DNA from: Cerrena zonata
Taxonomy: Eukaryota; Basidiomycota; Agaricomycetes; Polyporales; Cerrenaceae
Assembly (NCBI GenBank): GCA_038087015.1
Contig: JASBNA010000004.1
Span: 434,001 to 498,000 of the forward strand
DNA length: 64,000 nucleotides
Reading direction: 5' to 3'
This document shows positions 24,252 through 35,022 of this stretch, piece after piece. The first letter of the stretch is position 1. Every line of letters begins with the position of its first letter. The translations under genes were made by a program, and so were the position numbers. The notes beneath the pieces were generated by a model. It worked only from the letters and a program-made list of their open reading frames with translations, made no database searches and had not been told where the DNA came from.

Positions 24252-25605
24252 ATGGATCAAAGTCCACCGTCAGGCGCAGCAGACGTGGATCCAGATATTC
24301 AGGCCTACACAGATCGTTTGACACTCCTTTCGGACGAGGTGTGGTGGCGTGACCACCAGGTATGGCTGGCTGAGAAGGGCTACATGCTACGACCCCGTTA
24401 CAGGCCAGGATGGGTCCCTTCGTGGAAGGATACAGGCAAACGTTGGCAACACTTCGAGGATGGACTCCAGTTAGGGGTAGGGTCTAATACACCCTTCTCA
24501 TATTTTGATGCTAATGTCGCATGTAGCACCGTGCTGTGATAGATGCCACTCGGCTCTCTGATGGAGAGACCGTTATGTTGAAACGGTTTTCTCGAGCAAC
24601 GAACGGGCTGGAGGGGCCAATCACTATGTTTCTTGCATCCGAACCTGCTAAGTCTCATCCAAAGAACCACTCTACACCTGTTCACGAACTATTCGACATT
24701 CCAGGAGAAGAATTTTCCATTTTCGTGATGCCAGTCCTGGATCGATTCAATATCCCTCCTTTTCGAACAGTCGGGGAAGTGCTTGAATGCTTCCGTCAAA
24801 TATTCGAGGTAAGACCTCAATAGTCCTATCCGTGTAGTGACCTAGTCACAACTTCTACCCCCATACCAGGGCCTGCAATTTTTGCACAATTGCCATATAG
24901 CCCATCGGTATGTACCGCCGTGATCAAATAAGTAAATCGCAACACTGACAACCTTTAGTGATCTCATGGTGTACAACATCATGATTGACTCGAGGGATAT
25001 GTGGCCGGAACCTTATCATGTCCAGGCTCCTGACATGAATCGATCATTTACAGCAGAGGTTAAGAAACCATTCACTCGGACCGCTCGACCTCCGAAATAT
25101 CATATTATTGACTTTGGACTATCGCGTCAATACTCCCCCGATAATCTGAACCCCACAGAAACTGCCCCAGAAGGAGGTGATCGTACAGTACCGGAATTCC
25201 CCAAAGGGTTGGAACCTGTAGTTCATGACCCATTTGCCGTGGATATATACTGTGTGGGCAATGTTATTCAAGACTATATATTGAAGGTTAGTTGCCGAAT
25301 GTTTCTCATGGGCATCTGTTGATTTTAGATATGCGTAGCCATACGCTGGTTGTGAATTTCTCCAACCCCTTGTCGATGCGATGCGAGAGCCTAATCCTCA
25401 GAAACGGTTAAAGATCGAGCAAGTTGTCGAGCGATACAACACGATCATCAAATCGAGATGGTGGTGGCAGCTTCGTTCTCGAGTTTTCTTGAGATATAGG
25501 AAGAAATTGCTTGATGAGCGTATTGCTGATGCTTCACATCATTTCTTCAACACAGTGGGCCACATCTTGACATTCAAGAGCGCATTACCGAGGCCTCGCG
25601 AATGA
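24252..25605 (+). CDS. Family A protein kinase-like gene A5, 379 aa
   Basis: Exons 24252-24476, 24527-24808, 24870-24907, 24959-25286 and 25339-25605. It is close to A4 throughout. One notable change is in the third exon, HNCHIAHR instead of HDCRIAHR, just before the catalytic loop; the HRD itself, VMLKRF and DFGLSRQY are unchanged. Intron 2 uses GTAAGA where the other copies use GTATGA. It is the A member of the second complete C-A-B block. Confidence 0.88.
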
Positions 25606-27300
25606 TCCAGCGTTCACGGGGGGATTCCTCCTCGCTTGAGATTCATTGTTTTCATTTCCCTCTGGTTCGATTACCGCGATAAAATACATCATTCCTCATG
25701 ACAGCGGACACATTTAGACAACATATCTACTCATGTCGACTACCCGCATTTTCTTGCTTGTTGTCTATTATGGTTCCGACGTTCTTATTTTTGCTTTGTA
25801 TCTCTGCTTTCTTCACATAGTCCTGGTATTGAAATGGGACCCGTCGTATTGTTGTCCAAATCTTGTCGCTTCTAAACATGTTGCTTATTGGACCTTGCAA
25901 CTTAAGCGATGTCCCTGAGGCTATACACGTCACTCGACGTCACGGTGGAATGATGAGGAGACCCTTTATTTTGATTGTCTGCGGATGGCTCCCTTCACGA
26001 AAGCTTCGTGCCGATGAGCTGATACTTTTGGAAGGACTGAGTCTCATTGATAGTTTTAAGCGATAATACTATCATAGTAGTACCGCGACGCGGGAAGAAT
26101 TTTTTGAACAACGTCGCTTGATTTATGGTTAATTTATAACTTGGGTAACAGCAAATGGCGCGGAATTGGATACTACCATGCGAAAGGCGATATGGCTGGC
26201 CTCGGACGGCTCTGTTCAATCCCAGTTGGTTTAGGCCAACAGAAACATAACAAATAAGCACAAACAAAAATACGAAGCGCTCAACTTGAAGCTGTTGGGC
26301 TTCGCCGAGAGTCGGCTGATCCACATTGACCAAGATGTTCCTTGTTCCCATGGCCAACGTTCTCCGATACAGTACACGCATTCTGAAAAAAGACCCCGCT
26401 AGGCGATATTTTGACAGGCATCAAGATCGTGTCAGGTTGTACTGACACAGCTTAGTACTTGTACTCGGACTTGGAAAACAAGGAATGCACGTCTTCTGGT
26501 CCTAAATTAGATCGCTGGTCCTAAAACTGCCTCTCACGAATGTGTGGTGATGTATGCAAGTTACATACGAGACCCTACTCGGCTTCAATATCGTCCTTGT
26601 GAACGGACTGCCCTTACGTTTGTCCATATGCCGCAAAAGCTAGAGCTTAATCTCACCTGGCGCGTGCGTGACGTCTGGGGGTATGCTGTCTACAGGTACT
26701 ATATCGAAATCGGTATCTACTCTTCTTACTGGGCTACACCGGCTAACCTGATGCATCGTAGATTACCCTGTTGACAGGTCGTCACCATTCGCTTTCAAGC
26801 AATACAAAGGAGCTTTGCTGACCCTTGTAATACTGTATATCTGCGTGGACCTACATTGAGGAATGCCTCGAGCAGACCTCCACGCTGAATTCCATGAATG
26901 TGGTAGAGTGGTCCTTGTCAGGGTTATTTCTCATATCAAGCTGGGGGCAAATCGGTAACCGAAATTTTCCATACCGCAGTAAATTTGTCGCATGGCATAA
27001 CTGTTACGTCTGACAGGTGACTGAACCACCAACCATTGTATTATGCTCACGTTAGTGCACTCAAGCTATCTGTGGCCTGTCTTCACTTGCATAGTACAAT
27101 GTAAGTCTTAATCGCCTCGAGGTTGTTCCTAAAAAGCGCCATCATCTAGAGATCCCTGCGACCGGTTGTTGTGCCGCATCGCTGACAGATGGTTACTAAC
27201 TCCTCCCTCGCATGGAAGAAACAACAACACGCCCGATGATCTCCGCCTTGAGACGAGACCTACTTGTTTGTATCCACTAAGCTTTCACGCAAGATGTCTG
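25606..27300. other. Spacer between A5 and B3
   Basis: Family A 3' flank, then the duplicated family B upstream region. No supported gene. Confidence 0.5.
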
Positions 27301-27355
27301 TATATAACTCAACTCTTCGTTTTGCAGATCAACACGTTAAAACATTCCTCCCACC

Positions 27356-28998
27356 ATGGGTGCCATTGCTCAGTATATCACCCCTGCCTTTCACAATAAT
27401 ACCCCGTATCTCAGAGATCTCATTGAGGCTCTCGAAACACATCAAGCAGCGAATGCGAAGTGTACAGTACGTGATCTGTAGCCTCATCATGATATTGAGC
27501 TGCCACTAATGGTATCTTATGTATAGGTCTGCAACAAGAACGAGGCTGTAGCAGTGCATGCATACTGTTGTAGCATCGTATGCGCCCGTGAAGCCTTTGT
27601 GATAGCGTGTCAATTGGAATCGGCCTTGCTAGATGATAATGATCAATGTATTGTTCATTGGCTAGGCGACATAGCACAGTACACTATGAATATCATGCTA
27701 GCTGTACGTCTCGATTATTTTCACATATTTCGACTCCTTCTCATATTAGGCTATAGATTGTGCTCAACAGCCCCGATACAGCTATCCGACAAAGAACACG
27801 GCGGCTTTTGATGATGTTGGCGAATAATAACCAGACCTTTCCCACCTCCGTCTTCTTGGTGGGTAACGGGGTTAATACATCGGCTCCGACAAATGTTGGA
27901 GGATTTGGCGAGGTATACAGGACGATCCATGACGGGATGACTGTTGCTGCGAAACGGTTGAAACGGAACTATGGGCTCAACTCTATGGATGACCAGAAAC
28001 TGAAAGCAAAGCGATGGGTAAGATACCATTTATCTCTGCTTTTGAAAGAAAGCTAATGTTGAACTGAATGTCATAGCGATGTTGTTATGAGGCATTGATA
28101 TGGAAAACACTCAAACATGAACGTCTCCTCCCGCTATCAGGAATCATCAAAACGGACCTGGATTACTTTATGATCTCACCATGGCATTGTGATGGCGCCA
28201 GTAGGAATTTCCTGGTTAGTATGCTCTGGACTCATGAGCGATATCGATGGGGACGTTTTTATCAGCTGTTTGTATACCGTTGGGTAAGTACACAACTAGA
28301 GTCCGTGTTTGTGCAACTCAAACAATGCGCTATCCACTTCTAGTTGCTCCAAGTGGTCCAAGGGCTACAGCATTTACACGAGCAAGGTGTTGTACACGGC
28401 GATTTACACCCGGTAATACCACTCTTCGAGCCAACACTATTGATCTCATGCTTTGACTTCGTAGGGAAATGTCATTGTCGTAAACCGTCGACCGAAAGAG
28501 AAAGGCCATTTCGAGTTCGACATCGTACTGACTGATTTTGGGCTGTCGGTGATTCGGGAAGCCAACAGTAACCAACAAGGCTCGACTCGAGGTGGAGCTG
28601 TCCTCGCGCCCGAACAAATACGTGGTGACGATTCTCCTTGTGGCCGGCCGACCGTACAGTCTGACATCTTCACGTTCGCTGCTCTGTGCTTCCATGTGAG
28701 ACCTTCCCCATCATTTCCATATTTCCGCGCTCTAACAAATGATTTATAGCTATATACCACAAGATCTATTTACCCTGCTATGATGGCTCATAACAAAAAC
28801 AGAGCGATTTCTGCCTTGAGGCCACTTGATCGAGAAGTGACTGTCAAGGTGCGAGCGGAAGATTTTCTGGTTATCATTCCTGACGAGTTATGGGAGATTA
28901 TTGAGAAGTGCTGGACGGTTGCCGAGGATCGTCCTTCATTAAACTGGATCGAAGAAAAGTTGAAGGGAATGCAGGGTTCACTTTCGTCAGTACCATAG
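27356..28998 (+). CDS. Family B TKL protein kinase B3, 434 aa
   Basis: Exons 27356-27466, 27527-27703, 27757-28017, 28077-28283, 28344-28412, 28465-28695, 28750-28998. The loop reads NVGGFGEVY, with Val in place of the usual first Gly/Ser, and VAAKRL, HGDLHPGN, TDFGLSV and LAPEQ follow. Thr before DFG (Ala in B1 and B2) is unusual but not at a catalytic position. Exon 4 carries a divergent segment (CDGASRNFLVSMLWTHERY) where B1 and B2 have a VRNHERY version. It is the last gene of the array. Confidence 0.87.
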
Positions 28999-29179
28999 AC
29001 GTTGAGTTCGTACGCGGATCGACATTGGTTTATCCTAATAACATAGTAAGATATTGATCATATTGCGACGCATACTGAGACAGATCTTGTACTAATGCTG
29101 TTACATCATCTCGATTCGAGTTATCAATGGAAATAATATTCCTCGCAAAAATTTGAGTGAAAATTGACGGCTCGGATTG

Positions 29180-29346
29180 AGTACTGAGTACTGGTACCCA
29201 GTCAAAGCTACGATGTTTCCGTGCCCGACAATTTGTGGGGACTCATCGATTATCACTGACTGCTGGAAGAATGATAAAATCCGAATTACAATGAAGGGGA
29301 TTATTGCTGGATTGAAGCCTATGCAGCAGGAATTCTCGCTTGACTG
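29180..29346 (+). pseudogene. Relic of a TKL kinase C-lobe
   Basis: A frame reading VSVPDNLWGLIDYH resumes one frame over as CWKNDKIRITMKGIIAGLK and ends in a TGA. It aligns by eye with the end of family B (VIPDELWEIIERCW, then the RPS segment and EEKLKRMQ). No upstream kinase exons are visible between 28999 and 29180, so this is a frameshifted remnant of a fourth B-like copy. Confidence 0.5.
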
Positions 29347-29580
29347 AGTTCGGTCACAATACTCTTTTATATAACTTCAGATAATATTTGATATATATCT
29401 TTTACAGCATGGAAACCTTGTTAGTGGCGTCGATTTAAAATCCTGCTACAGAACCTGACTATTGAATTCACCATTCTGGGCACTGCAGATATGTTGGGAG
29501 TTAATATCACTAACAGCGGGTCGATGAAAGTAGAACTAACGAGCACGAAGAACAAGAAACGACATAAATCTTAACTGATG

Positions 29581-30620
29581 TCATTTGTAGTCGCGGGGTA
29601 AATTGTACAGTAAGACGTTTAGGCTCTGGTGGAACTGGTGGAACTGGGATGCCAATTGCGAGAAACCGATGTTCGTCTTTCTCGCGATATCGAAATCAAC
29701 TATCCGGTACGCATATGTGTCCTGAGTCCATGGTGATAGAGCAGGTGGAAGCGAGTCGGGACCGACGGGAGCTTGAAGAATATTGCGATATCGCACGTCA
29801 TTATGGTCAACACCGAGTGTCGCAAGATGTTCATAGATTTCTTCTAGTTCCAGTCTATTGACTATGAGTAACGAGCAAACATCGAGAAGAGAAAAACTGA
29901 CCGTGGATCATCCGAGCGGTCTCGCGTAAGAGATAAGTGTCCTCCTACGCGTTCCAGAATAAGGATATTCAGTAAAGATGAACAAGAGCAAGACGTCTTC
30001 AACGTTTGATTGGATTGGTTGAGGACTGGAGTATCTTCAGATGGCGTAACGAGACTCTCGTGTGCCCGACAAGATCCTTGATTGCGGCACACTTCAGACC
30101 ATGGTTCAAAATCGCAAGCCGCGGGTATTGTGGCCGTGTATAGGCCGTAGTACCGTGGGATGACGCAACCTTGCAAACACTCCATCTCCTCGTAGTAGTA
30201 GGCCTCGCGAGCAACGCTTTTCGCCTTAGAATACCGAGAAATCTTGACGACTAGAGGAGGCATAGCCATGTCGCGTAGTTCAGGACTGGACTTATCGTAC
30301 TGGATCGTAGCTTCATAGACTTGACCAGCAGCACCGCTACCAATCTTTTTGCCAAGACACAGAGCAAGTTTCATAGTACCAGGGGAAGGGAGTTTTGACT
30401 GTAGACGCTTTGGAGGTCTATCCTTACACTGTTCGTCTATCTCAGGTTTGTTCTGTCGAGGCTTTCCGCGAATAAGATGGATGTCAGACATTGCCACACC
30501 GGAGATGATGACGTTTTCGAAAGCATTACCAGGCTGTTAATATGCATTAAATGAAAGAGATGAGCTGGTAGTATTATGTGAGAGACTTACGACGATGTTC
30601 GGGGCTAGGTTAGTAGACAT
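29581..30620 (-). CDS. Agaricomycete kinase-like protein with HND/DFD motifs, 311 aa
   Basis: Three exons: 30620-30591, 30533-29902 and 29854-29581 (donors GTAAGT and GTCAGT). The N-lobe is clear: GKKIGSGAAGQVYEA as the glycine loop, VVKISRY with the ATP lysine, and an AREAYYYEEM helix with the conserved Glu. The catalytic loop is DHNDVRYRN, HND instead of HRD, and the metal-binding motif is VDFDIAR, DFD instead of DFG. The protein ends about 30 residues later with no C-lobe. Short kinase-like proteins ending just after DFD are familiar in Agaricomycetes, so this is probably full length. The exact 3' end is uncertain. Confidence 0.7.
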
Positions 30621-31205
30621 GACTGACAGTGGAAGACGAGCGTTTGACTTTGTGACGACTCGACTACTATAAATGGCACGTGGAAAGATGGCCATAGACA
30701 ACACGGACAAACAATGACCATACTCGGTGGCTCTTTATGTTTGCTCATCTTTAATCACTATTGAGGACACTGGTTGTTTGTGTTCGAAGGAGATTGTCGG
30801 TATTATATCATACTAACAGCTTTGTATTCTATATTAAATTGACCGGGCGACTGGGCTAACAACGAGACCGTCGCGGATTGATGATAATTTCGGGTCAGAA
30901 CCCGAGGACGCGGCGACGTACGATTGTCTTCTCGGAATAAAGGCTGAGAACTGAGTCTAAAGCTTCAGTATGATATTTAGAAGATTAAGGGTCCGGGACT
31001 AAGGAGCATATAGAAGGATCGAAAGATATCGAACGGAGTCTGAAAACTTGTACAGTATATTTACTAGTGTAGATTTATTTATGGAAACAGCCTCAGACGC
31101 AAGCTGGGCGTGTGGAATTATTAGAAAAGAGAAGAACCATCATAGATAACTGATTAAATAGTGAATAACCTCTCAGTACTATCAGATCACTATGTTAGAA
31201 ATACT
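30621..31205. other. Spacer, no feature seen
   Basis: AT-rich region between two - strand kinase genes. It should hold the promoter of the first and the terminator of the second. No gene or repeat could be supported. Confidence 0.4.
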
Positions 31206-32835
31206 TCAAGCATGCAGTACAATTTTCTTCAAAGATAGGAGCACCTGGTTCGCTGTAGGCCTTTCTGAAGGCTGTTGTCCCCATGCTTTTTCGGTTATCT
31301 TCCACACCTCGTCTGAAATCGGCGGATAATCAGAGCGAGGTGGCCTATCCGGTCGATCACCGTTCAAAATTTTGCGTTGGCAAGGTACAAGGTTGTATAG
31401 TTCGAATGGCATTGTCTGTGTGTAAATCTTGGAGAAGGTAAGTTCCTGTCGTAAAGATAACTCGCTAAATCTTACTTCATAACACAAACAACCTAGCGAA
31501 TAGACATCGCTCGCAAAGGTCGGGCGAGTCGATACGAGACCGAATTTCCCAGGATCCATGAGTTCTGGAGCCATACAGCGATCATGACCTCCTCTTTGGG
31601 AGCTGTAGTTATTGCTGTGGTCAGAAGCAAAAACCGAGAGACCGAAATCGCAAAGAAGTGCAGTGTCATCGTCAGATATCAGCACATTATGCTTGAACAC
31701 CATCAAACGTCAGTAAAAGTCCGAATGATTTTGATTTTTACATACACATCGAAGGTCACCGTGTACAACTTCCTGCTCGTGCAAGTAGTCTAAACCAGAG
31801 GTAACTTGGAAAATCTGAAAAAAAAACCATTGAATGAGTTGTATATTATAAGTCATCCATCAGGCATTCGTACCCATTTGTTTAGTTGGGCTGCCGGTGC
31901 AGGGGGCTCAAGACATTTCATGTGAAGCATAACATTGCCCCTATCATGCCAAGGTAAAACTATCAACGGTATGATGTCTTCGCCTTGAGATTCGAGTCCT
32001 AAGAAAGGTAGTACGTTCGGGTGCCGTAGTTGGGACCATAGAATTGCCTCGAGGGTGACTTGCTGGTAGAACATTAAGGTAAGCCATCGAAAAGAAAAAA
32101 ATAGCTAGGAAATCATCGATACCTTTTTAAGAGCACGTATCTGATCTTGATCCATAGACAAGTAAACTCGCATTCGTTTTAGAGCAACCTTTTTGCCCTG
32201 GAAAACGGCAGTGAAGAGATTCGATTGCCCACCCATGCGTTCAACGTATTGACCTCTGTCCGAGGTTGTGACTTCAAGATGAGGAGGTAGTACACCAGTC
32301 GTTTGTGACAGCATGAGTTGCACTCTGGGTAAGCGACGTCGCTTGAGTGGGCGACCTTGCGTCAGTGCGCACCACAGAAGATCGTCTTCAGATAACTAGA
32401 ACCAATTCAATGAGGGATATGGTATCGATGGGTGATATATACAGTACTCGCCCTTTGTATAATTTCCATTGCTTTCTGGATCTGCGAGTCAGTTAGACCT
32501 TGAAACAATTTCGCCGTCTCTGGAGGTTGTAAAAATCCTTGTAAACCTGTCACAATCCTAGTTAGAATACCGTTCTCTTCTTGATCCTCATCAATAGCCA
32601 CGATTGTATTTTCTTGGCTACTGACATCGCTGGCAATAGGCGATTCAACCACTTCCTGTCTCGACTTATTCGGTGGGGAGGGCGGTAGTCTGGGGGTGTG
32701 TGTTTTGGGGCGTACTCCAGACTTGATACGCCTGATGAGCCGTGATCCAGATACCTGAAGCTGGTTAAGTTTCGACCTCGGGAGCGGAATGTGGATGTTC
32801 AAAGTCATTGTGGCTATTGGAAGGGCGATCTCCAT
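31206..32835 (-). CDS. TKL-type protein kinase, 450 aa
   Basis: Six exons: 32835-32452, 32395-32123, 32062-31874, 31814-31746, 31691-31476 and 31427-31206, all phase 0. The first 150 residues are a basic, Pro/Ser-rich region (THTPRLPPSPPNKSRQE) with an acidic stretch. The kinase domain has VALKRM (ATP Lys), LRHPNVLPFLG, LHEQEVVHGDLRCHN (catalytic Asp and Asn), CDFGLSV, MAPELM and SDVYSLGCL. It is not a member of family B: sequence and intron positions differ. The first intron has a GC donor (AGG|GCGAGT) with acceptor CTAG; no GT donor restores the frame. The start could also be the Met at 32808. The gene lies 206 bp from the KDZ transposon. Confidence 0.82.
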
Positions 32836-33040
32836 ACCTCTAAAACATAACACTCATATATATCCCTGTAGAGTTGCAGAATACGCCGCGGTCCTTACGT
32901 GTGTACGCCTCCTCGAGGCAGCTTCGAGCTCAGGGCCATATCACCCCGTGCAAAGAAGATTCTCACGAGGACAACGAAAACACACCACACGACAGTTGAC
33001 GGCGTTTGTATCCTCCTTGTTGGTCCGAAAGCAACCCCTT

Positions 33041-34120
33041 CAGTCAATATATCACGGTAATACAGTATCAGATGCGGCGCCGACGTTGCTACATGATCGC
33101 GCCAGATGGCCCAGCTGCCTTTCACCGAGAATGCGGAGAGGGAGTGTGAGATGGCTCATCTGAGTGTTAGTGCGTTTGAGTGCGAGACGGTCCATCTGGG
33201 CGGGAGTAAGGTACTTGGATGGGCAATCTCTTGCTGCGCCTAAGCTGTACTTAAGGATGGGCAATCTGCGCCGACTGGGTAGGTCATATATAGCGGCCAG
33301 ATGGTCGGTCTGTCACGGCAAGTGAGCACAATGGTGGCGTAGTGCGAGACTGCCCAACTGGAGTACAGGAGGTTGCGGCAGAGTCCCTGAAGATGGATGA
33401 TCTCGGAGATGAGGGAGATCGGACCCTCAGAGTGAGATGGTCCACCTTGAGCTGCGGGCGGTGGGTACGAGATGGCCCATCTTGGGGTGCGGGAAGGTAG
33501 TATGAGATGGGCAATCTGGGCAGTGGAGAGTGGTGTCGTGTAGGCGGAGATGGACCATCTGAGTGGTGGGGGATGGCGGTCATGTAGTGGAGATGGACCA
33601 TCTCGGGATGGATTGAGGGTGAGGGGCAGGGGTAGAAAAAATGAAATGGTCGGATGTTTCTTGTAGTTGGGGGCAAATAAGTGCAGGGATAGGGGGAGGG
33701 GTAGAAAATACTAAAAAATATGATTTCTTAAAAACATGTCCGAGTCGACTCTACAGTGTTACAGGTCCAAAATCATCAATATGTGTCGAGGGAGGCCGAG
33801 GAGAGGGTCAGTTATATATCGTTAGGGCGAGATTTAGAGATAATACTTGATACCTACAGTAAGTGTTAGGTGCATACAAACTCGGGAAAGTTGTTAGAAG
33901 CTGGGGGGACATGTTTTACGATGTCCGCAATTTCGATGTTACCACACAAATCACATTGCGGGACGCAATGTAAAAGTTACTGTAATTGCGTCAAACCCTA
34001 CTTAGCACATGTCAAATGTCTACTTGTTATTCAATGGTAAGTTTATTACAGCCGTAATGACGTTATCTCAGCCAGACTATCGCTCCCGCAATGTCCTCCA
34101 TCCGCTAGAATGCGCTTGCA
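33041..34120 (+). repeat. Left terminal inverted repeat of the KDZ element
   Basis: Matches the reverse complement of 48903-50037. From about 33230 to 34090 the two copies are nearly identical (two overlapping open frames translate identically in both). The outer 190 bp differ more, and the right copy has about 55 extra bases there. The inner edge is TGCGCTTGCA at 34111-34120, after which similarity stops. An 8 bp-arm hairpin, ACATTGCG-GGA-CGCAATGT, lies at 33953-33971. Confidence 0.9.
33104..33603 (+). repeat. Subterminal palindromic iterons, left TIR
   Basis: About 13 matches to AGATGG-N-CCATCT, a 6+1+6 palindrome, with one to a few mismatches: near 33104, 33149, 33185, 33217, 33255, 33299, 33347, 33391, 33435, 33470, 33505, 33548 and 33591. 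Those at 33470, 33548 and 33591 are perfect. Spacing is 32-48 bp. Arrays like this in subterminal DNA are typical transposase-binding sites; binding by the CxC2 zinc cluster is inference. Confidence 0.85.
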
Positions 34121-34229
34121 CACTTTTGTGATAATACATACAACTCTGTAATCGGAGTCAAGAAAGTAGTATATAGAGGTCTATAGTACAATACACATGC
34201 AATACATCAAGACTGTAGGCGGTGGGAGC
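34121..34229. other. TIR-internal boundary to first cargo gene
   Basis: Short unique sequence after the left TIR, presumably the 3' UTR of the - strand gene that ends at 34230. Confidence 0.4.
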
Positions 34230-34942
34230 TTAGGTGGATGGAGGTTGCCCAAATTGCGCATATATCATTTGCTCCACCTGCGTCAAGACACTGCGTGACG
34301 CTTGAAGGATACGCAATGCAATGGTCAACTGGGCAGCTGGAACTGTGTGTACCGGGATGAAATCCTACAGAACAATCAGTATATACACATAGCACTCCGC
34401 AGAAGAGACCTACCGCAATTTGCATTTCGCTAACATCCCACCATACCGGACGAACTGCATCTTGAAGAGCAAATGGCGTATCAAAGTTCCACCACTCATG
34501 TGTTGGAGCACCTTGGATTGGTAGGGAGCTGTGCATCCACAGCTGCAGGTCGAACTGGCGCAGCGGGACGACCTTTGACCAGTCAATAATAAATTGATCG
34601 GGGGTTCGATGGTCTATCCAGGGGAATGTGCACCAGGAGAAGAATACTCCACCTGTACACCCGGAGATCAGAAGATCCCCAATCGCGCGTTTGAAGTTTA
34701 CCTGTATAAGGTTAATGGATAGCGGCGGTATAGCGAAGAGAACTTACAAACTCAAGGTGCAGACCAATCCTCCACCTGCGGCGCACAACGTCTGTGTCTC
34801 GAGCAGGGTGTAGAGCAAACCTCTGAAGGGCACTGCCAATACGTACATAACGATACACTACCGCTGCCGCTAATCTCGTTGAGACTTCGCCAGTGAACAG
34901 ATCGGTTGGTTGCGGCCAAACGTTGGGGCGTTCAGAGGACAT
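34230..34942 (-). CDS. KDZ-element protein of 205 aa, function unknown
   Basis: Three phase-0 exons: 34942-34748, 34701-34414 and 34364-34230. The protein begins MSSERPNVWPQPTDLFTGEV, then has a helical Arg-rich segment (VVYRYVRIGSALQRF), two Trp-rich stretches (VFFSWCTFPWIDHRT and THEWWNFDTPF) and a helical C-terminus (LTQVEQMIYAQFGQPP). It lies 80 bp downstream of the transposase gene on the same strand. I do not recognise a domain. Its intact splice structure inside the TIRs suggests a function in the element's life cycle. Confidence 0.75.
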
Positions 34943-35022
34943 TATGGTAGTACAGGGCAATGACGAGCAATAGAATTTCAATCAAAGTCGATAAGGATGC
35001 TTCATGCAAATAAATACAAACA

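Noticed and set aside
33284..33850. Two open frames inside the left TIR (130 and 69 aa), repeated in the right TIR
   Set aside because: The larger one is a translation of the palindromic iterons and the other lacks any motif; identity between arms reflects the repeat itself.
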